Part shown: positions 32,150 to 41,863 of the stretch, in pieces
Position numbering within the stretch: position 1 is the stretch's first letter
Layout: each line of letters begins with the position of its first letter
Assembly: GCA_033807775.1 (NCBI GenBank)
Contig: CM066317.1
Span: 8,701,870-8,765,869 of the forward strand
Direction: 5' to 3'
Length of the DNA: 64,000 nucleotides
Origin: Saussurea involucrata
Lineage: Eukaryota > Streptophyta > Magnoliopsida > Asterales > Asteraceae
Translations under genes and position numbers: made by a program
Notes under the pieces: model-generated
What the model was told of the DNA's origin: nothing
What the model saw: only the letters and a program-made list of their open reading frames with translations
Databases searched by the model: none

Positions 32150-32480
32150 GGACATCAAAAGTTACCGGGTACTCAAAAGTTTCCGGATACAATTCTTACC
32201 GGATACACCTACTTTCCGGCTACACATACTTTCCGGATACACCAGCTTTTCGAATACATAAACTTTCCGAATATACAAACTTTCCGGATGCATCAACTTT
32301 CCGGATACATCATCTTACCGGGTACTTCACTAATCCGGATGACATCCGGAAACCAAGGTAATCCGGATACCATCCGGTAACTCAATTCATCCGGAAACTA
32401 TAAGAAACTTAAGACTTACCGGATACTTTGTCTTGTCTGGGAACATTCATATCAGAGGTTTCCGGATAATATCATTTTAT
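32150..32480. repeat. TTTCCGGATAC motif array in the second solo LTR
   Basis: About 20 copies of CCGG-centred motifs (TTTCCGGATACA, ATCCGGAAAC, TACCGGGTACT) in both orientations. The position corresponds to the TACCGGGACT array of the first solo LTR, but the flanks of the CCGG core have changed throughout. Confidence 0.85.
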
Positions 32481-34418
32481 CCGGAAACTACGACCTGCAG
32501 CCTAAATATTCATCCCAAAGCCATGTCTGTTCCATTCAGCTTGTTTTAAACACAACCATACAGTCCCAAAACAGTTTATACATGTGTCTTAGCATTTAAT
32601 TTGACAGAAAGCAGGTATTTAATCAAAAGTGAATGAACTCACCTTATTGAGATAAAACCCACTTCACTGCACAATCTGATTCCAAATCCAAAACAACACC
32701 TAGATGAAATTAGATTAAGATATGGATACTACCTGGTAACCGATATCAAGCTTACAAAGTCTTTATAATCTTACCTAAAATTTTGAAGACAAAAGCTTGA
32801 TTTCTCCTCTTTCTCTTCTTTCTCTCTTTTCTCTCTATTCTTTCTTTCTGCAAACTCTAAACCGACCTCAGATTGAAAAATGAGGATATTTCCCCATTTC
32901 AGCCCCTTATCCATACACACTATCCCAAAATGACCAAACACCCCTTCAAGTTTTCAACTTTACATAATAACCTCAAACTTTGGTTACTTAACTTTTAACC
33001 CCATTGTTTTATAAATTTGTAAAGTTAACACAAACTTGCTACACAATTACAAAACAACTTCATTTATATTAAAACATAATATAACGAAATTTCGGGATGT
33101 TACAGGATAGGCATCGGGTTCCATGATTAGTAAGGCGTGGACCTATATGGTCGGGCGTTGTCTCATGGGCAGTAAGGTGTAATCCCAAATTAATGTGCTG
33201 TTGTGGATTTGGAGTGACCCAATGTATAGACCTGGAGTGGTTGAAGTTGGGGGCTCCCTAGTCTCGCGGGCAATAGATCTGGAGTGATTGAGCTCAGTTT
33301 ACGAGAGTAATCCACGTGTACGTTTTATTGCATAGTAGGTGACCCACTTTTGTGTTCCGTCACGTGCAATGTATACGGGCCTCCCCCGTCACCGAAATGT
33401 GTTGTTTTGGGTATTTGTGTTTATCCATGTTTTCGGTGGCGTACCATATTTATACGAATTGTTTCCAAGTTATATGAGTTATGAGTTATGTTTTATCTAT
33501 GTTTTGGGATGTTTGGAATAATGGTGATTTAATTATGAAATTCAATCGTTTTGAGTAGCAAATGCTATTTCACTTTTCACGTTGGTTTTGGAAATGAATC
33601 CATTTTGGGAATCAAGTTATATTAAAGTTTTCAGCACGGGAATTGTGTGAGTTAGAAAATGGGTGATTTGCATCTAAAGTAAATTCTTTTGGAACTCATG
33701 ACTTAAAATTGCATCTCTCACGATTTATGAATTTATATGGTCATGATAAAACTCTTGAACTTACTAGACGTTAGCCTACCCCTTTTTATTTCTCGGCATG
33801 TGCAACATGCTCAGGTTGGGAGTAGCTTTAGCTACACTGTGAAGTGACGAGTGCTAGTAGAGTGCACGAAAGGTGATTTTGATTAGTGAAGCCTTCCGCA
33901 TTTATTTGGGATTAGCAACTTGTGTTGTGTTAAGTAACGCCCGTTTTAAGTTATTAATTGTGGAAGTTATGATGTTTAAATTCCGAGGTATTTTCAGGGA
34001 TGATCTGTAGAAATAGTTTTATCCTCATTTGGTTATTTTATTAAAATTAAAGTTAGTTGCTCGTTCTAAATTTGAGGGTGTTATAAAAATCCCGCTTGAA
34101 ATCAATAAAAAAAACTTTTAAATCTTTTAAAATAGTGGATTTAGGCTGAAAATACATCGGACAACTTTACGGACATTTAGTCTACCTTAAAGGTGCACCC
34201 CTAGGAAAAAAATCTTGGATCTATCACTGAGGTCACCCTATCCTTTTACCAATCTAAGAGCATCTTCAATTGAGGCTTTTATAAGAACCTCATTTTTACT
34301 CTTTTTGTTGCCAACTCATCTCGAACTGATCAAATTGAATTCTCTTAAATTTCCACAATGATAGTTATTATAAGAACCTCCTTTTTGTGGGTTCCATTAA
34401 TTCTTTCAACATCAATAA

Positions 34419-35618
34419 TGTTGGTGCAAGTGTACCACATCTCTATATATTTATATATATTTATTTTGATGATTACAAACACACCGTATTATTGTTTATC
34501 TAACAATCCAATCCAAGTGTACAGTTCTTGAAGAACACGAAGATTTTATCTGAAGAGTTCAAGACGGAAGATTTACGTTGTCATTAGTGTTTATAATTTA
34601 TAATGATAAACACCCTAAAATAATATACCACTTGGATATTTCTAAAAACCCTATAAATGATTTTAATTAAATAAAGTTTTTTTTAGAAGATCCAGCAAGA
34701 TTTTGCTTTTTCTGACGCAGGTATACCGCGAAGGTTCAGGAGGTATACCGCGGCAGGCGTGGTGTACCTCTCTGATTGGTTAGAAGTTCTTTTTCTGACG
34801 CAGGTATACCGCGAAGGTTCAGGAGGTATACCGCGGGTACATATTCTGACGCAGGTATACCGCGAAGAATGCCCGGTATACCGCGGGTACAGTTTCCGTT
34901 TGTTTTTGCAGGGTTGACCTTTCTCTTCTGACACGTACTTTATTACTGCACGGTATACCGCGTGCTTTTGGCGGTATACCGCGGATGCATGTATCCGTTG
35001 GAAGAGCTGCTATATAATGCATGCGATGGTGGAGAAGAAAATTAGACAAGAGAACAACCAACAGCCATCTATTCTTCCAACTAATATTCCATACTACATA
35101 TTATCACTACATATTTATTTTATAAAACGTTTTTATAAAATATCCAAGTGATAAATATTATACAAGAGTGATTTCCATTGTGAGTTATACTCCTCTTGTA
35201 AGTGTTTGAATAACGGGTGTGTGATCCTGTATATCTCAATTAGCTGAAGCTTGAGAGCCTATTGCTTTCCTTTGTATTTGGTTTGTATTCTACCGTAAAG
35301 AATACTTTTATTGGATCGTGTCGGGAAGTGTCTCGGCTAGTGATTTACCAAGTTGTGGTAAATCACTAAATCTCCGTGTCAAGTATCTCTATCCCTTATC
35401 TCTTTATATTTCCGCTGTGCATTTAATTATATCTGTTTATATAATTATTGTATATATACTCTGCTTTATTTACTGTATTTATACTATCCTGTATTTATAC
35501 GTATCTGTTGTGTTTTCATATACTCTGTTGTATTTACATTATTAAGATATTTTTTATAAAAGAATTTTTGAAAGTAAATTATTTAAATACAACCTTACCC
35601 CCCCTAGGTTGTCTAACA
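34419..35618 (+). repeat. 5' LTR of the gag-only Copia element
   Basis: 1200 bp. Eight GGTATACCGCG motifs (34722-34985) precede a TATATAATG box near 35010. The end has a C-run before TAGGTTGTCTAACA, as in SIRE elements. Frames on either strand are repeated in the other LTR and are not genes. Confidence 0.95.
34722..34985 (+). repeat. GGTATACCGCG motif array upstream of a TATA box
   Basis: Eight copies, six of them in pairs of the form CAGGTATACCGCGAAG ... GGTATACCGCGG. Each contains the palindrome GGTATACC next to CGCG. The array ends about 25 bases before TATATAATG. The identical array in the 3' LTR is at 37876-38139. Confidence 0.9.
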
Positions 35619-35633
35619 ATTGGTATCAGAGCG
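35619..35633 (+). promoter_or_regulatory. tRNA-Met primer binding site of the gag-only Copia element
   Basis: ATTGGTATCAGAGCG starts right after the 5' LTR; TGGTATCAGAGC matches the initiator tRNA-Met 3' end. Confidence 0.9.
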
Positions 35634-35684
35634 GGGCTTTCAAAAATTATCTGTTTAAATTTTTAAAGTTATATCTTTTATTTA

Positions 35685-36899
35685 ATGGCTCAACAAAATG
35701 CTTGGTTTTCTAAATCTCTTCTTATTGATTTCGAAAATTTTGATCTTTGGGCAAATTCTTTTGAACGTTATGTTCGTGGGATAAATCAAAATATTTGGGA
35801 TATTATTATTAAAGGAAATTTCAAACCCACAAAATTTCAAAACAACAAAGTTGTTGAAAAACCTAGCTCGGAATGGTCCGACGAAGATGAGGCTAATTAT
35901 TGTTTAAATTATGAAGCCAAAAATTTTCTCTTTTCGGTTCTTACTAACGATGATATTGAGCGTGTTTATCTCTTTGAAACTGCTCGTGATATTTGGGAGA
36001 ACTTGAACATCACCTATGGTGGAAACTCAAAAGAAAAGAGAGACGAAACCCGAGATCAAAGAAATGAAGAAACGTGTCTCATCGTCGACTGCGAGAAAGA
36101 GGTATGTACTTCATACTCAAGTTATTCTAGTTGTAGTGATAACGATGATGATATTGATATGTTAAATGTCTCTTTTCAAAAATTGATTGTTCTCGTAAAT
36201 AGTTATAAAAATGAGAATGCTAAATTAAAAGAAGAATTATTATTATGTCAAAATGAGTTGAATAATTGTAAACAAACCATTGCATGTGATAATAAAATCA
36301 AAAATGAGTTAAATAATAAAGTTATCACTTTAGAAAAGAAAGCATGCGAAAATATTGTTTGCAAATCTTGCATTGTCTTAAATGATAAAATTGCATGTTT
36401 AGAGAAAATAACATGTGAAAAAGTTGTATGTGGTAAATGCAATATTCTTGAAGATGAAATTGCTTGTTTAAAAGCAAAATGTAAATCGCATGAAAAAGAT
36501 AATTTATTAGCAAATGCTTTTCAAAATAGTAATGAAAAAATTCTTAACATGCTAAATATGTCTAATCGCATTAATTGTAGAAAAGGCATTGGTTCTAATA
36601 CATGTATTGATACGTGCTCGTGTATTCAAATTAAAAAGTGTTTTGAACCACCTAAAGTTGAAACGAGAAAACCTTATGTGCAAAAACCCCCATATATGTC
36701 AAAAATGAAAAATGTGAATTATGGGAGGAAACCGTATGCTCGCATGTATAACGATAATTTTTCTAGACCTAATGCGAATATAAATGCTTCATTTTATGTG
36801 TATGATAAATACAATCGCAAAATTAGAATGGTTAGAAAATGGATTCCGAAAGGAATGTTTAATGTTGACAATCCCGGTGGGATGCGTTTGTGGTTTTAA
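35685..36899 (+). CDS. Gag-like protein of the non-autonomous Copia element
   Basis: An intact 404-codon frame whose ATG lies 52 bases after the primer site. Residues 1-115 (MAQQNAWFSKSLLIDFENFD, then a tryptophan-rich segment to ETARDIWENLNITYGG) resemble the Copia gag helical domain. Residues about 150-300 form a long coiled coil with two cysteine-rich repeats (CENIVCKSCIVLNDKIACLE and CEKVVCGKCNILEDEIACLK). The C-terminus (VRKWIPKGMFNVDNPGG) resembles the linker before protease in SIRE elements. No CCHC knuckle is visible. It probably supplies particle protein or is only a remnant; pol must come from elsewhere. Codon use is strongly AT-rich. Confidence 0.85.
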   Translation: MAQQNAWFSKSLLIDFENFDLWANSFERYVRGINQNIWDIIIKGNFKPTKFQNNKVVEKPSSEWSDEDEANYCLNYEAKNFLFSVLTNDDIERVYLFETARDIWENLNITYGGNSKEKRDETRDQRNEETCLIVDCEKEVCTSYSSYSSCSDNDDDIDMLNVSFQKLIVLVNSYKNENAKLKEELLLCQNELNNCKQTIACDNKIKNELNNKVITLEKKACENIVCKSCIVLNDKIACLEKITCEKVVCGKCNILEDEIACLKAKCKSHEKDNLLANAFQNSNEKILNMLNMSNRINCRKGIGSNTCIDTCSCIQIKKCFEPPKVETRKPYVQKPPYMSKMKNVNYGRKPYARMYNDNFSRPNANINASFYVYDKYNRKIRMVRKWIPKGMFNVDNPGGMRLWF

Positions 36900-37044
36900 A
36901 CAAATTTTGTGGATTGTATGTTGTCATGTTTTATTTTATGTCGACAACATATTTTATTTTTTTTTGCAGTTTATGTTTTATACTAACTGTTAAAAGGACC
37001 CATAAGAAAAGGGTACCACGAAATATTTTCTTTGCCTTTTGTAG

Positions 37045-37219
37045 GTGTTTCCTGGCGAGGATATAATACGTGTTCCCTGACGAGGATATAATACGTGTTT
37101 CCTGACGAGGATACAATACGTGTTTCCTGACGAGGATATAATACGTGTTTCCTGACGAGGATATAATACGTGTTTCCTGACGAGGATATAATACGTGTTC
37201 CCTGACGAGGTCATAATAC
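37045..37219 (+). repeat. Seven tandem 25-bp repeats
   Basis: Seven exact-length units GTGTTTCCTGACGAGGATA + TAATAC with a few substitutions, in the non-coding stretch between the gag stop (36899) and the purine tract. Open frames on the minus strand here are generated by the repeat. Confidence 0.92.
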
Positions 37220-37558
37220 GTGGTAATTTTTGCTCACATAAAATTAACCGAAAAATCGAAGCCTTAAGATCCTTTTTTTTTGGTGCAAGTGTTTCTTTTA
37301 GGTTATTTTGTTTTATGTCTATTATATGCTTTTTTTTATGCATATTTTATTGTCCCTCAAATTTTATAATTTGTTATTAATTTGAGGGGGAGCTTTTTAT
37401 CTTTTAACCATGAGATTATGCTCTCTCAAATATATGCATATTTTGAGGGGGAGCATCTCTCGAGGGGAAGCTACCGTCTTTCTTGACCCTTTTTGTTTCG
37501 ACAAACGGGGGAGAGAAACCGCATATGCTCATGCTTAGCGGTTGTGTTTGTCATCATC

Positions 37559-37571
37559 AAAAAGGGGGAGA
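37559..37571 (+). promoter_or_regulatory. Polypurine tract of the gag-only Copia element
   Basis: AAAAAGGGGGAGA lies one base before the 3' LTR. Further purine-rich blocks (TTTGAGGGGGAG) occur at 37381-37450, as in SIRE elements. Confidence 0.85.
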
Positions 37572-37572
37572 T

Positions 37573-38773
37573 TGTTGGTGCAAGTGTACCACATCTCTAT
37601 ATATTTATATATATTTATTTTGATGATTACAAACACACCGTATTATTGTTTATCTAACAATCCAATCCAAGTGTACAGTTCTTGAAGAACACGAAGATTT
37701 TATCTGAAGAGTTCAAGACGGAAGATTTACGTTGTCATTAGTGTTTATAATTTATAATGATAAACACCCTAAAATAATATACCACTTGGATATTTCTAAA
37801 AACCCTATAAATGATTTTAATTAAATAAAGTTTTTTTTAGAAGATCCAGCAAGATTTTGCTTTTTCTGACGCAGGTATACCGCGAAGGTTCAGGAGGTAT
37901 ACCGCGGCAGGCGTGGTGTACCTCTCTGATTGGTTAGAAGTTCTTTTTTTGACGCAGGTATACCGCGAAGGTTCAGGAGGTATACCGCGGGTACATATTC
38001 TGACGCAGGTATACCGCGAAGAATGCCCGGTATACCGCGGGTACAGTTTCCGTTTGTTTTTGCAGGGTTGACCTTTCTCTTCTGACACGTACTTTATTAC
38101 TGCACGGTATACCGCGTGCTTTTGGCGGTATACCGCGGATGCATGTATCCGTTGGAAGAGCTGCTATATAATGCATGCGATGGTGGAGAAGAAAATTAGA
38201 CAAGAGAACAACCAACAGCCATCTATTCTTCCAACTAATATTCCATACTACATATTATCACTACATATTTATTTTATAAAACGTTTTTATAAAATATCCA
38301 AGTGATAAATATTATACAAGAGTGATTTCCATTGTGAGTTATACTCCTCTTGTAAGTGTTTGAATAACGGGTGTGTGATCCTGTATATCTCAATTAGCTG
38401 AAGCTTGAGAGCCTATTGCTTTCCTTTGTATTTGGTTTGTATTCTACCGTAAAGAATACTTTTATTGGATCGTGTCGGGAAGTGTCTCGGCTAGTGATTT
38501 ACCAAGTTGTGGTAAATCACTAAATCTCCGTGTCAAGTATCTCTATCCCTTATCTCTTTATATTTCCGCTGTGCATTTAATTATATCTGTTTATATAATT
38601 ATTGTATATATACTCTGCTTTATTTACTGTATTTATACTATCCTGTATTTATACGTATCTGTTGTGTTTTCATATACTCTGTTGTATTTACATTATTAAG
38701 ATATTTTTTATAAAAGAATTTTTGAAAGTAAATTATTTAAATACAACCTTACCCCCCCCTAGGTTGTCTAACA
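37573..38773 (+). repeat. 3' LTR of the gag-only Copia element
   Basis: 1201 bp, almost identical to 34419-35618, including all eight GGTATACCGCG motifs. Confidence 0.95.
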
Positions 38774-39365
38774 AATAATAATTAAATAAGTTATATTAAC
38801 AATTATAAAGTAAACAAAAAAATTAAAAATAAGGAAAATGTCACTTCTCACAAACTTCATGGTAAGAACCAAAGTTAAGAACCTAAAGAAGTTTGAGTTC
38901 ATATAAGAACTTTCTACATTGCTAGTTCCTACAAGATATTGCACTTTTTAATTGTAAAACTAGTGCTAAAACCGCGCGTTGCGCGGTAGCGTGACTAACT
39001 TGGTAGTAATATAAATATTATATATATAATACATTTTAATTGTTAAATATGATAATCGACAAACATTATACAAATTAATTGTAGAAATCATTAGATTTTA
39101 ATTGGTGGACTTTTAATATATATAAATATATATACATACATACATGCATGATAGGTTTTTTCCTATTAATGGTAGAAATGAAATTGGCCTAATTTATGCA
39201 TTGTTTGTATAATTAATGATATTCTATGGAGTTTTTTTTCTTGTTGGAGTTGAAAGAGAATGGTACATCTTTCGATTTAATTATATTTTTTATATCGTCA
39301 CAAAAAATTAAAGTATTTTATAGAAATATTAATGTTTTATCGTTTAAATGATAGGTGTTCTAATA

Positions 39366-40440
39366 ATATTAAGTGTATATTGTCCATTAAGCTTATTAAA
39401 TAATTGGTCACAATTTATTCATCATATGGATTGGATTGGTATTAGTTTGGATACGGGATAATCGATCCAGTCGTAAGTACATTCGATTAAATAAGTTCCT
39501 TTGATACATTCATATTCTTGATATGTTCAACGATCTTCACGACTTATTTAGACAATATATCATTTATTTTTTATTTTGTTTGTAACATTTTCTACCAAAA
39601 AGAAATATGTTAAATACTCATAACACCATATAACTTAACAATAAACATAAGTCCATGCCTTAGGTAATGAGAGAAAGTGTGAGAGAAAAGTTGTTTGACA
39701 ACAAACCAAGCAATGAGGTAGTCTACTAAAAAATGAAGAAGGGAAATGGATAGTTAATTAACATAAAGAAGGGAAAATGAATAGTTAAATAACATAAATT
39801 TCAATGTGCATGTAAAAGTATTAAAACCCCAAAATATCATTTACATAGGAAGACATAAAAGTCATATCATAATAAACAATATCCAATTGTTCTATTAACA
39901 ATGTGATGAATCTTATAAAAAAATTAGAAATGAGAATTAGGGTAATAATAAATGATGATTACGAAGCAAACAAAATCAATTTTTAATTGAGATTGAAGTT
40001 GTTGTAGATCGAATGACTCACATTTAATAATATAAACGTATATTGTCCATGAAGCTTAATGGATAATTGGTCACATTTTATTTATGAAATAGATTAAATG
40101 GGTATTAGTTTGGATACGAAAAACTGTATCCATTCATAAGTACATTCGATCTAATAAGTACCTTAGATACCTTCATGTTTTTGATATGTTCAACGATCTT
40201 CACGACCTATTTAGACAATATCTCATTAGTTTTCTTTTGTTTGTGACTCCTTTTACAAAAATAGAAACAAAAACAACATATAAAATACACAACACCATAT
40301 AACTTAGCAATAAACATAAATTCATACCTTAGATAATGAGAGAAAGTGTGAGAGAAAAATTGTTTGACAACAAACCAAACAATTAGGTAGTCAACTAAAA
40401 AAATGAAGAACCAAGGGAAAATGAATAATTAATTAACATA
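39366..40440 (+). repeat. Diverged direct duplication inside Helitron A
   Basis: 39366-39780 and 40026-40440 are about 660 bp apart and clearly related. Both contain ATTGTCCATNAAGCTTA, GATATGTTCAACGATCTTCAC and GAGAGAAAGTGTGAGAGAAAA. Identity is perhaps 80-85% by eye. Confidence 0.8.
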
Positions 40441-41365
40441 AAGAAAGGGAAAATGAATAGTTATTTATCATAAAGAAGAGAAAATGAATAGTCAATAACA
40501 TAAATTTCAATTACATGTAAAAGTACTAAAAAGCCAAATGTCTTCAATGAAAATATCAACAGTCTTTAACATAATAAATATTTTAAAAAATCAAAAAGTT
40601 AATATGATATGAAAAGTCATAAAAAGTTAAATAAATAGTAATCAATGCTATTGGTTATTCACTTAATTATATATATAATAAGAGTATTGTACAAATAATA
40701 ATAATAAATGATAAATTATAGTATAATAAAGTATTATCTCATTTATGTATATCGCTTGCAATAAGATTTTTTTTACATGTAAATTAAATGTATTAAATTA
40801 CATAATCTTTATTTTATTTTTCATATATACAATTATAATCCGTTTCTTATTATATCCAATTGTTATGTAAATAAAAATATACATATTATTATAATATTCG
40901 AGTGTCATGTAAATGAAAAAATAAGGATTTTAATAAGAGTTAAAATGATTGGTAAATCTTAAAACTTAAGAAAATATAAAAGACGAAAATAAGAAAAAAA
41001 CTTTAAGCTCCTAACAAAAGTCAAAAGAAACGTATAACCTGAATGTAATACGAATTAGTCTTCTCGAAATAACCTGAAAAATAAGAATTACCGTTGAAAA
41101 AGAACATGTTGAAGTTTGTTGAGATATATCATAGAATGTAATATGTATTTGCAGGACTCGATTATCGAATCGTTGTTTTCATCAAGAATATAAAATCGTT
41201 GTCCGCTGCTAAGAACAAACCCCCGGTTCTATTAGAAAAACATAATAAAGATATTTATGACAAAAGTAAAAATAAACTCTAAAATCCCAACAAAAGTCAA
41301 TAACGAATAATACCTGGATTATTAAACTCAAAGTAAACCTGCAAAACCACTTTGTTAAAGAATAA

Positions 41366-41590
41366 AAGTTTGTGAAATGAAAGAACAAATCAAGCGATGG
41401 AAAGAGAGAAAAGCAGTTTACCTACAAACGATTTTGTTGAAGGATAATAATTTGTGAAATGAAAGAACAAATCAAGTGAAAGCGAAGAAGAAAAAGAGTT
41501 TACCTTGAAAACAATTTGTTGAAGAATAATGATTTTAGAAATGAATAATACACCAAGTGGTTGAGAGGAGGACAATTCATAATGGATGAA
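41366..41590 (+). repeat. Three tandem units of about 80 bp in Helitron A
   Basis: Units share GTGAAATGAAAGAACAAATC, GTTTACCT and TTTGTTGAAGAATAATGA-like segments. The third unit is the most diverged. The minus-strand frame over this area is only a repeat product. Confidence 0.75.
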
Positions 41591-41863
41591 CACATGAAAG
41601 ATTTTAGAGGTTTTACCTTAAAGAATGAAATGAGAAGATGTAGTGGTTTCATCTTCAAGAATGAAGATGAAAGGTTTAAGAGGTTATATTTTCTTAAATT
41701 ACCAAAATAACCCTATGTCAATGAGTTTTATGTTTGTAACATACATGGGTAGAAACGTCTTTTACATATTCAACAATTAAAAAAACTAAAAAATTTAGAA
41801 GGCTCATTCTAGGCCTTAGGAGATGACACATCAATACATGTGGTTTTTGCTTTTATATATATA

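Larger units (their letters stand above)
31064..33104 (-). mobile_element. Solo LTR inserted in the 3' LTR of the LARD
   Basis: 2041 bp from TGTAACACCC to GGGATGTTACA, flanked by a perfect GGATA repeat (31059-31063, 33105-33109). It is related to the solo LTR at 13711-15664: same ends, same GC-rich block (near 32025-32095), same AAGGTGAGTTCA (32634-32645, minus). Large parts are diverged. It carries a row of repeats near 31600-31870 built on ATTACAAGTTACTTTATGCC. Confidence 0.92.
13261..34085 (+). mobile_element. Large non-coding LTR retrotransposon (LARD, Tekay/Del-like), host of nested insertions
   Basis: LTRs at 13261-17949 and 29295-34085 start TGTAACAC and end GTGTTACA (3' copy GTGTTATA). 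A perfect 5-bp repeat AAAAT (13256-13260, 34086-34090) flanks the whole. A tRNA-Met-type primer site follows the 5' LTR, and a purine tract (AAGGTTGGGAGGAT) precedes the 3' LTR. Without later insertions the LTRs are about 2730 and 2745 bp and the internal part about 3.8 kb, with no frame resembling gag or pol. The end AATCTCTTTTAAGGTTGGG resembles the 3' end of Tekay/Del chromoviruses. I infer a LARD mobilised by proteins of a related element. Confidence 0.92.
29295..34085 (+). repeat. 3' LTR of the LARD element (interrupted by a solo LTR)
   Basis: Counterpart of 13261-17949. The terminal base triplet is ATA where the 5' copy has ACA. The solo LTR at 31064-33104 is absent from the equivalent site in the 5' LTR (near 16971), which gives the empty-site proof of insertion. 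The second copy of AAGGTGAGTTCA is at 30240-30251. Confidence 0.92.
34419..38773 (+). mobile_element. Young gag-only Copia element (SIRE-like)
   Basis: LTRs at 34419-35618 and 37573-38773, ends TGTTGGTGCAAG...TTGTCTAACA, with a perfect AATAA repeat outside (34414-34418, 38774-38778). By eye the LTRs differ at one base (C/T near 34793) and one C in a C run, i.e. about 2 of 1200 positions, so insertion is very recent. The interior is a tRNA-Met primer site, one gag-like frame, a 25-bp tandem array and a purine tract. No protease, integrase, reverse transcriptase or RNase H is present. Confidence 0.95.

Noticed and set aside
34683..35061. Minus-strand frames rich in RYT and GIP, repeated at 37837-38215
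   Set aside because: Translation of the GGTATACCGCG array within LTRs.
37045..37219. Possible CRISPR array (regular 25-bp repeat)
   Set aside because: The repeats are head-to-tail without spacers, inside a plant retroelement.
36990..37343. 117-codon minus-strand frame with repeated SSGNTYYI-like units
   Set aside because: Direct product of the 25-bp tandem repeat.
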